Source: Sphagnum compactum (Eukaryota; Bryophyta; Sphagnopsida; Sphagnales). From it: 64,000 bases of DNA. Where the stretch lies: assembly GCA_965153455.1 (NCBI GenBank), contig OZ234499.1:6706515-6770514 (forward strand). The letters are read 5' to 3'. A program made the translations under genes and the position numbers. Of this stretch, positions 1-13,000 are shown piece after piece. Position 1 is the stretch's first letter, and each line of letters begins with the position of its first letter. The notes beneath the pieces are model-generated. The model did not search any database and was not told the origin of the DNA. It worked only from the letters and a program-made list of their open reading frames with translations.

Positions 1-991
1 ATAATAAAATCAAATGTGTATGTGTAAGGACACTTTTTAAAAAAAGTTATAAATTGGTCAAAAATGGGTCAAGAATGGTTCAAAAATCAAAATGTTAATG
101 CATATTATAGGTTTTTGGGTGCTCATTATTTTTCATGAGTGTGTGCATAAGTGGGAAAAACATAGCCCACCTAATCCAATCAAATAACCAATGTATAAAT
201 AAATAGAATTTTATTTTAAAAATTAAGTTCGACTTTCTTGTGATTTTGGCAAGGTGGTTTCTAATGGTACGACCCAAGGAGATTTTTGCCCTCAAGTTAA
301 ACATTTTGGAACTTTGAATGTCTTTGGTGTTGGTGCTTGAGGAGTTCATCTTTTTGGTGATATGTACAAGTTTCATGCTTGTGATTTCTATGTTTTGCAA
401 CAATTGTTTGGGTTGGTCAAAAGTTAGGTTGAACCATATATGAAAAATGTCTTTGATGTTGTTGGATTCCACTACGAAACATGCTAGATGGTATGGTGCT
501 AGGTTGCTAAACACATCCTTATAATGTATAACTCCAATTGTTATGTATAGGGTGTGTTCTTCTTCAATTTATGCATAGGAGATGTTAAGGACATCCATGA
601 ATAGATTTGCAATGATGATCATTCGTCAAATAAAAATGAACATTTATACAAAAACTAAATTGAATGAATAAATGATAAATATGAAAGAAATTGGGGGGGA
701 GGGATTCAATCCATACCTGGGGTTAACATGTTCATGTGTACACCAAGGAACTTGGTTTTATTCATGGCTTATGTGTCCAACAATTGATTGCTTCCATTAA
801 GGAAGGGAGAACCAGGGTTCATAACAATCATTTTAGCTGAAGTTGATTGTCAATTGGGTAATATCATTCCTTCTTTAGTTTTTTTCTTGAATGGTGGTGG
901 GTTGTAGTTCATTCTGCTTTAGCTTCTGAAGCAAGGTAGTGTAGTGGGTGGTGGGTCTTGGGTGGGGCCATATTCAAGGCCTACTAAATGA
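1..991. other. AT-rich intergenic stretch, no gene recognised
   Basis: No conserved domain, RNA gene or clear repeat is visible here. A 139-codon open frame on the minus strand (95-514) has low-complexity composition and no recognisable motif, and I do not call it a gene. Confidence 0.5.
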
Positions 992-1308
992 ATCAATTTG
1001 TGTTCCATATTTGATTTCACAATGAAAATGCAAATGGCTACGACTATGGGCAGCCCCAAAAAAAAGGAAAAAAAAAAGAATCAATTTGTTCCATATGTGA
1101 TTTCATAATGAAAATGCAAATGGGTATGATTATGGGCAGCCCAAAAAAAAGAAAAAAAAATCAATTTGTTCCATATTTGATTTCACAATGAAAATGCAAA
1201 TGGCTGTGACTATGGGCAGCCCAAAAAAAAAGACAAAAAAAGAATCAATTTGTTCCATATTTGATTTCACAATGAAAATGCAAATGGCTATGACTATGGG
1301 CAGCCAGA
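992..1308. repeat. Four-copy tandem repeat, period 80-88 bp
   Basis: Four consecutive copies begin near 992, 1080, 1160 and 1244. Each copy runs from ATCAATTTGTTCCATAT through AATGAAAATGCAAATGG to ACTATGGGCAGCC and then a variable A-rich tract. The unit differences are mostly in the length of the A-tract, which explains the uneven period. Confidence 0.9.
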
Positions 1309-1319
1309 GTGTTTTTTAA

Positions 1320-1560
1320 TGATTAGTTTGTGATGTAGCCAAAGTGACAATCATATCCATAAAACAATTTAGCCAAATTTGGCTACATCCTAGATACGAA
1401 AGTAGAGAAAAAAAACAGAATCCCTCCTTCTATATTCTTGGCTACTTTCTGGAGGTTATGAGAAAAATCTGGCAAATTTGGGCAATTTTTTCAATGAAAA
1501 ATCCTTCATATAGGTCGAAATCATAAAATTTAGGTCAAAATTTGGCAAATTTTTGCCGAT
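1320..1560 (+). repeat. Dispersed 'GGCTA' repeat family, copy 1
   Basis: Contains TTTAGCCAAATTTGGCTAC, then a spaced TTGGCTACTTTCT, AATCTGGCAAATTT and TTAGGTCAAAATTTGG. The same ordered motifs recur near 15.3, 41.7 and, in opposite orientation, 21.6 kb. It is probably a short non-autonomous element. I could not define its exact ends. Confidence 0.6.
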
Positions 1561-1574
1561 ACAAAAACATTGAT

Positions 1575-1800
1575 TTATTTATATATTTTTTTCCTTGACA
1601 AGGCCCCATGAGGAAGGGGTAGGGGATAGAAACATGGGCAATTACTGAATTTTAAAATTTTTATTGGGGGTAGGTTCTAGCATGTGAAAATCATAGTTTT
1701 TTTTTTTTTTTTTTCCCCTTGACAAGGCCCAAGGAAGAAGGGGCAGGCAAGGAGATATAAGGGTAGAAACAAGGGCAGTTGCTGAAATTTATGTCAGGTG
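1575..1800 (+). repeat. Two copies of a poly-T / CTTGACAAGGCCC repeat
   Basis: Two adjacent copies (about 1580-1670 and 1690-1800) each start with a T-run followed by CCTTGACAAGGCCC, a purine-rich GGAAGGGG stretch, AGAAACA-GGGCA and TTACTGAAT/TTGCTGAAA. A third copy lies at 3271-3340 next to the mannosidase gene. The poly-T end and dispersal suggest the reverse complement of a poly-A-ended retroposon, which is inference. Confidence 0.55.
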
Positions 1801-1912
1801 CAAGCTCAAAACATAGAAGAAAACACACACCCAAAAACAATGTGCAAAATGCAATATTGTACATAAACCTCCAAAAAAAACTGCTAACAAAACAAACAAG
1901 GTGTGTTATAAT

Positions 1913-2165
1913 GTGACCCAAAATGGTTTTGGCTCATCATAATTGCGCCCAGTTTGCGGTGGCTGGTGAATTAATTGTGCAGCAACACTGTGCCTGCCTG
2001 CCTGCAGAAAAGAGTGTACTAAATATGATCTAACACTGATGCTCAGTGTTTCTGATTGGTGTATCATAATGATTGGTCCAGGTGGTTTGCTATTGGTAGT
2101 CCCCTCACCTATGTGCTGTCGCAATCTTAGTTTTATGGGTGCCATTGCAAAACAATAAATTCCAG
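1913..2165 (+). repeat. Dispersed repeat related to an insertion in the mannosidase gene
   Basis: Shares CAAAATGGTTTTGGC near its left side and GATTGGTCCAGGTGG-TTGCTATT-GTAGTC further right with 10065-10330 in intron 16 of the mannosidase gene. A weaker copy lies at 23745-23880. The copies are collinear, so this is one old dispersed family. Confidence 0.6.
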
Positions 2166-2398
2166 TCACGAGTAATCAGAACTGGTACATATAAGGGGGG
2201 TTTTTTGGAATACTTTGTATGGTCGTCCATGAACCAAATCCAAACACAATTTCAAAAAAAACTACCTCGTTTTCAAACCTAACTCAACTCTAATAACTAC
2301 TTCCATTTTATAACTACTTCACTCTTTTCTCCTATCGACCAACATGGATATGAAAAATCAAATTAATAGAAAGTTCATGTTCATGAAATATATATTAA

Positions 2399-2965
2399 CT
2401 AGTGTGAACCCGGTGCATAATGCACCCGTCGAGCTCCCTCCGCCCGGTCCTTCCCGTTGCCCACTCCGGTTCTTTACATCCTCGACCCCCCCCCGTCCTT
2501 TGCATTTTTGACTCCGATTCTTTAATTCGTTGATCCCCTTCCCCTCCCTTCTTCGTTCCCTTGTTATATATAATTAATTTCCCGTCCCGTGCTGGCCCTC
2601 CCTTGTCCGTGCTGCCCCCCCCCCCGCCCTGTTACCAAGCCCTGTCATAGAAAATGCATTGCCCAGTTCTGCCATAGAAAATGCAGAGGCCGGTTCTGCC
2701 ATAGAATTGCAGCAAAATTGTCGTGTCAAACAAACGCACACACAAACGTAGTGAATTAATATAGTAAATTTAAATTAAACCTGACATTGACATAAATAAT
2801 CATGAACTATTAAAAACCATATGAAAACATAAGAATTTTTTTAAAAAAAATTGATGGTCACTAGTATTGAGCAGTAGCACGGATGATCTCAAATAACTAA
2901 ATTTGGATGTGAGAAATACTTTTGAAGGGTCACATACTGAACATCATTGGAGATGCTCTAAGGAG
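2399..2965. repeat. C-rich repeat block with a short palindrome
   Basis: Opens with ACTAGTGTGAACCCGG and a perfect short palindrome GGTGCATAATGCACC at 2412-2426. C-homopolymers and a three-fold CTGCCATAGAA-type repeat near 2645-2710 follow. The right part (2893-2960) repeats the GGATGTGAGAAATA ... GGTCACATACTGA ... GGAGATGCTCTAA string seen again at 10270-10325. Probably nested old insertions; boundaries are not resolved. Confidence 0.4.
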
Positions 2966-3345
2966 GTGTAATGTGTAGGACTATTGTTCATAAGAAACTA
3001 CTAGAGACAGGTCTATTGTGTTTACAAGAATTGAAATGCATAATTAAGTGTAGTGAAATAAACTTTTCAAATTTTTTTTTTGGTTGTTTACAATGAAATC
3101 TCAAATTAACAAAAGTGATTAAAAAACATACAAGAAAAATTGGCATCCTTAAAAAAAAAAGAAATAATTAAAAATCATATTCACACTTTAAAATGATTGC
3201 ACTCTAAAAATAAATATGTTTAAGTACTCTAACTAACCCAGCTTAAGACTAAACTAATTACTACTTAAGTTTTTTTTTTTCTTGACAAGGGCAGGGAGGG
3301 AGGGGCAGGGGCAGTTCCTGAAATTTTGGTACCGGACAGCCTCTT
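2966..3345. other. AT-rich spacer ending in a poly-T retroposon-like copy
   Basis: Nothing gene-like to 3270. The end (3271-3340) is a third copy of the poly-T / CTTGACAAGG repeat, placed about 700 bp upstream of the mannosidase start. Confidence 0.45.
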
Positions 3346-4025
3346 GGCGCTTTCTGCTGGAGCGGATAGGGACTCCAGAGCAGCACCTGATGTGGCGGCG
3401 ATGGCTCTCGCATGCTCATGCATGGATGCACTACAAGGGGCAAGCAAGCAGCTCCCATCACTACGCACACGCCACCGCACTTCCCATCATCACTTACCAC
3501 GATGATGACGACGATCCTTCTTCTTCTTCTTGCTTTGCTTGCGAAAAAAATTCGGTTTGACTTGGTGCCAAATTCCCCAAGACCCATCAATCAATCAATC
3601 AATCACCCATCCCATACACACCCATCTCCATCAGTATGCTCCTGCCACGCTTGTTGCTGCCGCCAGCCTCCAACGAAGAAACCAAATAGAGGCAGTTGTT
3701 GGAATTGGGTTGTATCCATTCTCTTCGTTGGTTTGTGTAAAGTAAAGTTTTGCTTGAAGGATTGAAGAAGAAGAGGTTCTGCTTTCTTTTCTTTTCTATT
3801 GCTGCTGCTGCTGCTGCTGTCTCTCTTTATGATCTTTGTTGTAGCTTCTTCTTCTGTGTGTACAAACAGAATCCAGATTAGGGGAAGGCAAAATGTGATG
3901 CTGCTGCTCATCATCATCATCATCTAAGGGGTGTGTGTGTGTGTGTGTGTGTTTTGGGAAGGAACAGGGAGGAGGAGGAGGAAGAGGAGGAGCGGAGCAC
4001 AGAGGTGGTGGGTGGGTGGGTAGTG
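3346..4025 (+). promoter_or_regulatory. Putative promoter and 5' leader of the alpha-mannosidase gene
   Basis: This interval is less AT-rich than its left neighbour. It holds a CATGCATG motif near 3415 and short CTG, CAT and GT microsatellites (about 3800-3820, 3907-3925, 3931-3953), typical of plant leaders. I see no convincing TATA box, so the transcription start is not fixed. Confidence 0.3.
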
Positions 4026-7000
4026 ATGATGAGGAGGTGGAATGTGATCAGCCTCTTGTGGCTGCTGCAGCCGCTTTTCTGGATCATCATCTGTAGTGGG
4101 TGGTTTAATGCTGCTGCCGCTGCTGCTGAGGAGGAGGATTCGGAGCTCCTGCAATTCGGAGCCAGATTCTACAACACCAGTGCGTCTCTTGTGAATGGGA
4201 AGTTGAATGTGCACTTGGTGTGTCACACCCATGACGATGTGGGCTGGCTCAAGACTGTAGATCAGTACTTCGTCGGCTCCAATAACAGCATTCAGGTCAG
4301 TCAGTGTACCCACCCATTCTCTCTTTTTATTAGGTTTACGGTTTGCTGCCTGCCTGCCTGTTTTTTTCCATCTCTGGTTCCTGTTTCTTGTAATGTTGTT
4401 GTGAAGAAAGAAAAACAAAATCTGCAATAAAATCTTCATTCTGCAGTCTGTTTTGGAGTGACTAGCAGCAGCAGCAGCAGTGCTTGATACTTTGATGACT
4501 ATAAGAAGACTCTCTCCATTCTTACAAATGGGGAATGATTCTGACTTGTTTTATTTTTTATAGCAAAGTCCAGATCCAAGATTGATGTGTCTTACAATCA
4601 CAGCAGAAATCAACAACGAAAGCTGCTGTGGGTTCAAATTGGGGAACCCACAATTTGACTACATATATATATACAAGTTGGGGGATTGACTATATTTTTT
4701 TCACACTTGTCAATGTCAAAGCCCACAACTGTATGAGAATCCAGTGGAGGGAGTGGGGCTGGCAATTGGGTGTAGGTTGCTGCAGTTCAATATGTACTGG
4801 ATTCGGTTGTGGCAGCATTGCAGGAGGACCCAAACCGCAAGTTCATTTATGTGGAACAGGTAAGGTTACGGTCAGATTGCCAATGATGACTCAATTGGAG
4901 GACTGTCACTTTTCAGGGTTCTTAAGAAAAGTGGGTTCTTATTTCATTGTAGTCTTGGGTGTCTAATCATTTGAGAGTCAAATTATATGTGGAGAAATCA
5001 AAAAGCCTGTAACAACCATATTTTTCCTAATTAGGAGCTTGTAAGTTAAAAACTAGGGGTTGGGGAGTTGACAGTGGTGCTTGTTGGCAGGCCTTTTTCC
5101 AGCGATGGTGGAGAGAGCAGACTCCAAGGATGCAAAACACTGTGCGGAAGCTTGTGAAAAGGGGGCAGTTTGAGTTCATGTAAAATTCTGTTAGACCAAA
5201 TTTTTGCATTAGTTGAATGGTCCGCTGAAGAATGAAGGATCTATAATAACTACCAAAGGGTACAAACATCATACAAATTTTTTTGCCACTCTTGTTGGCT
5301 CCCACATTGAACCCCATGTTCATTATTATCTGATGTGAGATATTATCTGCTTCGGTCCTGTTGGGTGTGTGTGCATTGGGTAGTTGCAAGTTGGGGTGGA
5401 TCACTTTTTGTGTCTGTCACAGTGATGATTTCTGGCTAAATATATGTCATTTAAATGCCTATCACACAGCATATAACCATAAATCTGTCATTTGGCAATT
5501 GGTTTTAGATTAACAACTTCATTTTGAAGACAACATCTGTATGGATGGATTGTTGCAGCAATGGTGGATATTGTATGCACGATGAGGCTGCCACTCACTA
5601 TGTTGACATGATTGACCAGACAACACTCGGGCACCGATATATAAAGCAACAGTTTGATGTCACCCCCCGCATCGGTTGGCAAATTGATCCCTTTGGTCAC
5701 TCTGCTGTTCAAGCCTACCTCCTTGGTGCTGAGGTCAAACAACAAAAACTTTCTTACACCACCCTCAGTGCCCTTATCCCATTTGATCTCACTCAAATTT
5801 GTGCAATTTTTTCCATCTTCGAAGCTTTGAAAGGTTTTGAATTTTGTTTCCAAGCTGCAAAAAGCTGCTGCCATGCGCTCCACATGATCCCAAAGTTCTA
5901 TAAAAGTAATCAGGCCAATCTATCTTCCTTGGGGTTGAAGATTTGAGCTCCTTCTCTGATGTAATGTATCACAATTGATGATTGATGGTGCTGCTGCTGC
6001 TGCAGATGGGTTTTGATGCATTCTTCTTTGCAAGAGCTGACTATCAAGATCTGTTACAACGCCGTAAAGATCGGACTATGGAGATGATATGGCAGGGTTC
6101 CAAATCACTGGGGTCATCTGCAGAGGTAGGAAGTACACCACCTCTTGTATTGCAATTCCTTTCACTAACAAACCATTTCATGGAATGGGTTTTGCTGTTT
6201 GAATTTTCTCCTTCCATGCAGCAATGTATCTTTAATAGCAAACAGTGGGTAGTCTTTTTTGGGAAAGTTCTGCACCAACTTGCAAAACTGCACCATTTTG
6301 TAGTTGTAGATTATTGATTTCAGTTGATGTTGCATTGGTGTCTTTTGAGTGTAAAACCCCAAGTGCAAGATGTGGAGCCTTTGGTGGGACAGATCTTTAC
6401 TGGGATTCTGTGGCATCATTATGAGCCACCTTCTGGCTTCACCTTTGACATTAGTTCCAAAAATTCTCCTATCCAGGTAACTAACACACCTAAATGCTTT
6501 TGTTTTTTCTTTTGTTTGGCCTGAAACTTGACACAAACAGTCCCCGTACAAGTGTGTTACCATGGGGTGGTTTTCTCTGCAATCTCATATATATATATAT
6601 ATAATATGGGAGTTTCTATTTTTTGTTGCTGGTACCAATGTGCAGGACGACGCTCGTCTCAATGACTACAATTTACCTGAGTTAGTTGATCTCTTTGTGG
6701 AGTATGCTCGAAACCAGGTTTGTAATGTTACTGTAAGCCAGATTCTGTTTGTGTTATGTGATATTCTTTCAGCTGTAGAAGGAAAACTGACTGTTGAATT
6801 GGTGCTTAGAGTTGTGTGCAAAATTGGTGCTTAAAATTTTTGTGTGTGGTGCAACAAGAAACTGAATCACCACAGTGTTTCTTCTTGGATTTGCACAGAG
6901 TAACGAGTATCAGACAAACCACCTGATGTGGACCATGGGTGATGACTTTGCGTATACGTATGCCAATACATGGTTCAAGCAAATGGATAAGCTCATTCAC

Positions 7001-10000
7001 CATGTGAACCTGGTGAGATTTGTGCATTGGATTTAAGCACCCTTTTGTTTTCCCTTACTCTTGAGGTCTTCTTCTTGTTGTCTCGAGGTATGTCTTAGGA
7101 AGACCTTTGAGTCTAAACTTGTTCTCTGTGATATCCTAAACCCTAAACCCGGCAGTGGTTATGACACCAGATGGGCTCCTGTAAAGGTTGTGGGTTTCGA
7201 AGATTCACTTGGGTATTGCACTGAAGGTCACTGTTATTGCTTGCGACAGGATGGCCGTGTAAATGTACTCTATTCCACACCATCCATGTATGTGGATGCT
7301 GTAAATGCAGCCAATGAGACATGGCCCCTGAAGACAGGCGATTTTTTCCCGTAAGCTTTTTTTTTTAAAAGTCCTGTAGTTGGGCATGAAATTTTTTTGT
7401 CAGCTGATTTCTTCTTCCAACTTGATGCTCTCCCTCCATTGATGTTGTTTTTTTTCTTTTGATGGGCTTCACTCAAAATGGTGGAATCAAATGCTGTGAT
7501 GCAGGTATGCAGACAGACCACATTGCTACTGGACAGGATACTTCACCAGCAGAAGTGCCTTTAAGGGATATGTGCGCAAGCTCTCTGGTTTCCTTCAAGT
7601 AAGTACCCCGGAAGCCATTTTGTCCTCATGTGTGTGTGCACTACTATATCATGAATGCTCATTTGACAGGCTTTGGTTGGGTGTTGGTTGCTATCAAACT
7701 TGAAAGATTTGAGCCTCCAAAGGGGGCTTGTTCTTTTTTAAAGAGGCTTTTTTTTCTGAAGACTGCAGATGGATGGATTGTTGCAAAATGTTTGTGGGCC
7801 AGGCAGCAAGACAGTTGGAATTTTTGGTGGGCAAGAACCAAACTGGACCCAATACCGACAGTCTTGAGGAAGCAATGGCAATCGTGCAGCATCATGATGG
7901 AGTGAGTGGCACTGAGAAGCAGCATGTTGCAAATGATTATGCTCAACGATTGGCAGTTGGATCTGCAGAGGTGATGATGATAATCCCAGCTGCTGCTGCC
8001 TAATTTCTTTCTCATTGTCTGTTTGTTTGTTATGCTGGCAGGTGCAAAGTGTTGACTCACACCCTACCTCTCCAATTGTGGTGATAGTTGAATTTCTAAA
8101 GTAAAAATGTGTTCTGTTACAGAGTCTGTGAGTTGCACTGTGGTGTTCCTGACCTTGGAAGAAAATTGCAGAAAGACTAACTAATATGGCAGGCATGGAT
8201 TTCTTCCAGGCAGAAGAGGTATTCAATAGTGCCCTTGCTGCCTTGATTGGTTCTGCCACGCTGGCAGCTGAGCAGCATGTGGGTGGTAGAAAAAACGGTT
8301 CATTTGAGCAACGTAGAGTATTACACCAAAAGGATATCAGCTCCTCAATTCCGAAGGATGTAACTGCAGGCTTGAAACTTGAACAGGTACAATTCAGCAG
8401 CTGGTGAAATTGATTCTTCTTAAGCCTTTCTCTGTGTCTCTAGTGCTTGACATGAATTTGCTGAAAGAGTTCTCATTCCAGCAGTCTAAAGGTCACTGTT
8501 TTTCCCCTATCTTTGTACCACTGAATGGGTATTTGATTATGCTTCACAAACAAATTAGGTTGGGTTTGCTCTTTTCATCAGAAAATCCCAACCCTAAAAC
8601 TCAGCATTTATGAAGGGAGATAATTGCATCCTCATGGTTGTGATCACTTTGTGCAGTGTCCTCTGCTCAATATCAGCTATTGTCCAACATCTGAAGCTGA
8701 GCTTCCTTTTGGGAAAAGTTTGGTATGTTCTTTGCAGCCAAACTGACAATAGAAGAAGCAAGTGGTTCTTGAATTCTCTGCAAATGTGCACACGGGACAA
8801 GTCAGTGCACATGTGGTTGTTGTTCTACATGATACTCTATGTGACTGACTGCTGTTTTTAACTGTTGGGTGTTGTTGGTCGTTAACAGGTAGTTGTTGTG
8901 TACAATCCTCTTGGATGGAGTCGTGAGGAGTACATACACTTCCCGGTGAGAAAAACCTTGGTTTTTCTTTAAAGCCAGCCAAAAATGTTGAGTTTAATCA
9001 GAATGAATGTTTTCCCATTAGCAGCAGCAGCTAAAATTTGTGCCTTTTTTTTTCCTGTGCAACACATTAGTTTGTCAGCTGAAATTCTTGACAGTGAAGA
9101 AGATGGGACCAGGTTTCGAGTGCTGTGTTATTGGAGGTCATTGATGGGGCAGGGAATGCAGTCCCATCTCAGCTGCTGCCTCTTCCACAATCAGCATACC
9201 GGTTACGCAAGTTCTATATGGATGGTGATGAGGCTAGTATGACTTCCAATAACTACAACAATCCACTATTTCATCTAGTGTTCTCAGCTGTTGTTCCTCC
9301 ACTTGGCTATACAACGTTCAGAGTTCGCAGAGCATCATCATCTAATACTAGTAGCCCTCGTGAGTTTTTTCAGCCTACCATGTTCTTCACAATTCCCAAA
9401 GATTCAACTGAAACAAGATGATGAGGTTTTGTGTCATATTCTTCAGTGTCATTGCTTCATAAATTGGGGAGGAGTGCCAGGCTCCCCCCCATCTTTGAGA
9501 AGCTCTGAGTCATGCTAGCTGCATCCATGTGTAGGGAAAACTGTCCAGTGATGATGTTGCAGAGGAAGGACTGCATAAAGAGGTTGTGGTTAGAATAATG
9601 TTCTTTGATCATCTTTGAACATCAAAATATATGCCCAGAACAGTAATTTCTGATGAACAAAATGGTGGGTTGCAGATATTTCCATCAAATCTACCGTGGA
9701 AACACAACATACAACACCTACTGTGGAGTTGACTTCAAGTCAATTGCAACTCACTTTCTCAAGTTCAACAGGGCTCCTTACTCAATTGACTAACTCAAAA
9801 ACAGGAGTATGTCTGTCCCCATCTGCTGCTGCTCTTCTGCTGCATTTTTCCACGATTTTTCCTACTGTCTCCCTGTTGAGGGGGGGTCATATTTCTTTGT
9901 CTTTGTTGGTGTCATGAAACTGGACTCTGCAGAAATCAAACTGGTGCAGTGGAAGATTACTAGCTCTGCAAACAAAACAACCGAGTCTAAGCACAACTCT

Positions 10001-13000
10001 ACTGGTACTCAGTATGTGACCCTGCAAATTAAAATTGGATGAAGAAAAGTCAAAGCATGCCAGATTGGCTCAGCAAAATGGTTTTGGCCCAGCATTTTTG
10101 CACAGTTTTTTGAGGCTGGTAAAAGGCACAGCAAAACCTGACACCTGCTATTGATTGGCTAGATTGTTTGATTGGTCCAGGTGGGTTGCTATTAGTAGTC
10201 TCCCATCTATTTGCAGTCGCAGTTTTAGTTTTATGGCTGGGGTTGGAAAAAAGTAAATTACTGAACTTGAATGTGAGAAATATTTTTGCAGGGTCACATA
10301 CTGAGCACCACTGGAGATGCTCTAAACCACAGTTTTTGTCACCTGTCTAGGGTCATTGGTTTGTTGAATGCAATTGTTGGACAAGGTGGGTGAGTAGTAG
10401 TAGCCTTGGATGTTAGCTGATGATTTTGTTTTGAAGTTTTGATCAGGTATCAACTGCTGTACAACAGTCATACTGTTGGTACAATGCCAGCGATGGTTTA
10501 ACTGAGGAAGATCCATACCAGGTACCCCTGTAGAAGAAACCTTACTCCCTCACAATCTGTTGTGTTCTAATCTCATCACACAACATAGATTCGGTAGCAT
10601 AGTTCTTGTGGGTTCTCTCGATATTGAGAGCAGTCATTAGTTTTGAAGCTTTGAACCACTGAAGAGCTCATATGGTAGAAGCTGCTCCAGTTCTTTTTGA
10701 ACCAAAGTCCAAAAGTCAAAACCTTAAACCCATGCACACCCCTCAGTTGGAAATCTGCAAATCAGTCTCTTGCTACACCAATCCACAATATAGTCTACCC
10801 TTTTTATTTGAAGATGTCTTCCAAAGGAATTTGTAAGCTCATATGAGAGGGAGGTGAATGAGATACTTGCTTCACACTTGGTTTTGTTTTCTGCAATAAA
10901 GACTGTTGTTGCTGCTGTTGTACTTGACTACTGGATCATTAGGCATCTGGAGCGTACCTTTTCCGACCCAACACGTCAACTTGTTTCCGTTCCCCAAATG
11001 CAGATGAATCATCAGTGAGTATTCCAAAGGAGATGTTCTGAAGTAATTAGTCTAATTCAGATACTTTATCTGCAATGCAATTGCATATACAAAATCCAGA
11101 ATAACCTTTGAATGTGTTTTTTTTCTTTGTTTTTTTACTGGTGTGATTTAGGATTTTAACCCTAAAGCCTAAAGCCTAAACCTTGCTACCCTCCTGAGGA
11201 TGCAGATGACAATTTTCCGTGGTCCTCTGGTGGAAGAAGTCCACCAATCGTTTGCTCCTTGGCTTTCCCAGGTGTTGTGACCTCCCCCTCCTCCCTCCCT
11301 CCACATGATGCAGTTTGACAAGATTGCTGAACTGTGAGATGATGCAGATGGTTGTGTGAACTTTGATGAGCATGGCTGTTGTGATGAGTTTAGAACTATT
11401 GGTGCTGAACTGTTTTCTGAGGGGAAAAAGGGACCATAACATTCCTCTGGGTATAATATCCTCTCTGCATTGGCACTATGTTTGAACCAGACCCATGAGT
11501 TCTACTAAGCTCTTTATGTTGTGCTGATGCAGGTGATTAGGATCTACAAAGATTCAGCATATGCAGAGGTCCAGTTCACGGTATGTCCAGATATGTTTAC
11601 TCCCTTGTCATTCAGACTGTTTTTTCATCAGCAAAAAGCATATGAATATGGGGTTCTAAGCTCTTGTGCTTAGACAGTTGATGCAAGCTGGCAAACTCTT
11701 GTGCAAACTAAACAGATCTCTCTCTCTCTCTCTCTCTCTCTTCAGCTTTCTGTATATCATGGTTGGTCTTTTGTGCAAATTGTTGTAAGAACTTCACACA
11801 AAACTGACTGTTAGATCCAGCTACTGCCACATTTTGCTCCACTGAAATGTACTATGCTCATCATGGTGAGCAGTTCTGATGAAACAGCTGTTTTGATATT
11901 GAAGGTTGGTCCTATTCCCATTGATGATGGCCTTGGCAAGGAGGTGGTAACCAAATTGACAACTAATCTGACAAGCAATAATGAGTTTTACACAGATTCA
12001 AATGGCAGAGATTTCCTCGAGAGGGTAAAAAGAAAGCAAAGCCCATTACTTTCACTCATAGAGCTTTGGGCTTGAAATGGTTTCTGGTGATTTTTCATGC
12101 AAGAAGATTCATCTCATGTCACAAATACATTGCAGCATCACACATATCCTTTGCTATGTGGAAAGGTGCCAAGGTTCTTCATGGTTCTGTCTTGGAAGGA
12201 GTTGAGGGTCTTTGATAGATCTCATTAGATTGGTTGCAGGTGCGAGATCAGAGGACTGACTGGGATTTGGAAGTGAAAGAGCCGGTTGCTGGCAACTACT
12301 ATCCGGTGCAATTCTTTTAGCCTGCATTTGTCCTTTGCACTCAGTCAATGATGTAAGCAAGCAAGCATGCATTGCCATCTCTTTTCTCAAACTATAACTA
12401 AAGAGTGACTGGAGGTCTAGGAAGGCTGTGAAGCTACACTGATGTGAGATTTTTGCATTGGACTCTTGCAGCTGAATTTGGGAATTTATCTGAAAGATAA
12501 CACAACTGATTTTTCTGTACTGGTCGACCGAGCTTTGGGCGGATCTAGCATTGTGGATGGTGAAATTGAGCTTATGCTTCACAGGTACATTATGTCAAGG
12601 GCAAAAAAATAAATTCTCTGGGTGTTGCCAGATTTCCAAGTAAACATGGAATTGCTGGATATAATAGAGTTGGGGGCTTCTGTCAAATGGACTGTAGGCC
12701 AGAGGTTTGAAACACCAACAGTCAATAATGAAACTATTCCTGACGCACCACTATTTTCCAGACGCTTGCTGTATGATGATAGACGTGGTGTGGGCGAGGC
12801 TCTAAATGAGACGGTGTGCAACAGCAATGGCGAGTGTGAAGGCTTAACTGTAATGCCTTACAACTATCACTCCTAGCAGTGTAGATTTTGCATGTGTAAA
12901 TCTTTTCATCACTATAGTTCCGAGGAGTGAAGTGCTGAACATCTGCTTGAGTCATGTGGGTCTTCTCTTTTCTTTCTTCTATTTATATGGTCTTCTATCA

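Noticed and set aside
95-514. 139-codon open frame on the minus strand
   Set aside because: It has no recognisable domain, a composition typical of AT-rich DNA and no supporting context. Chance frames of this size occur in such sequence.
9361-9675. Extra small exon of the mannosidase gene between exons 15 and 16
   Set aside because: Candidate acceptors near 9535-9575 give a stop or the wrong phase, while splicing 9359 directly to 9676 restores the frame.
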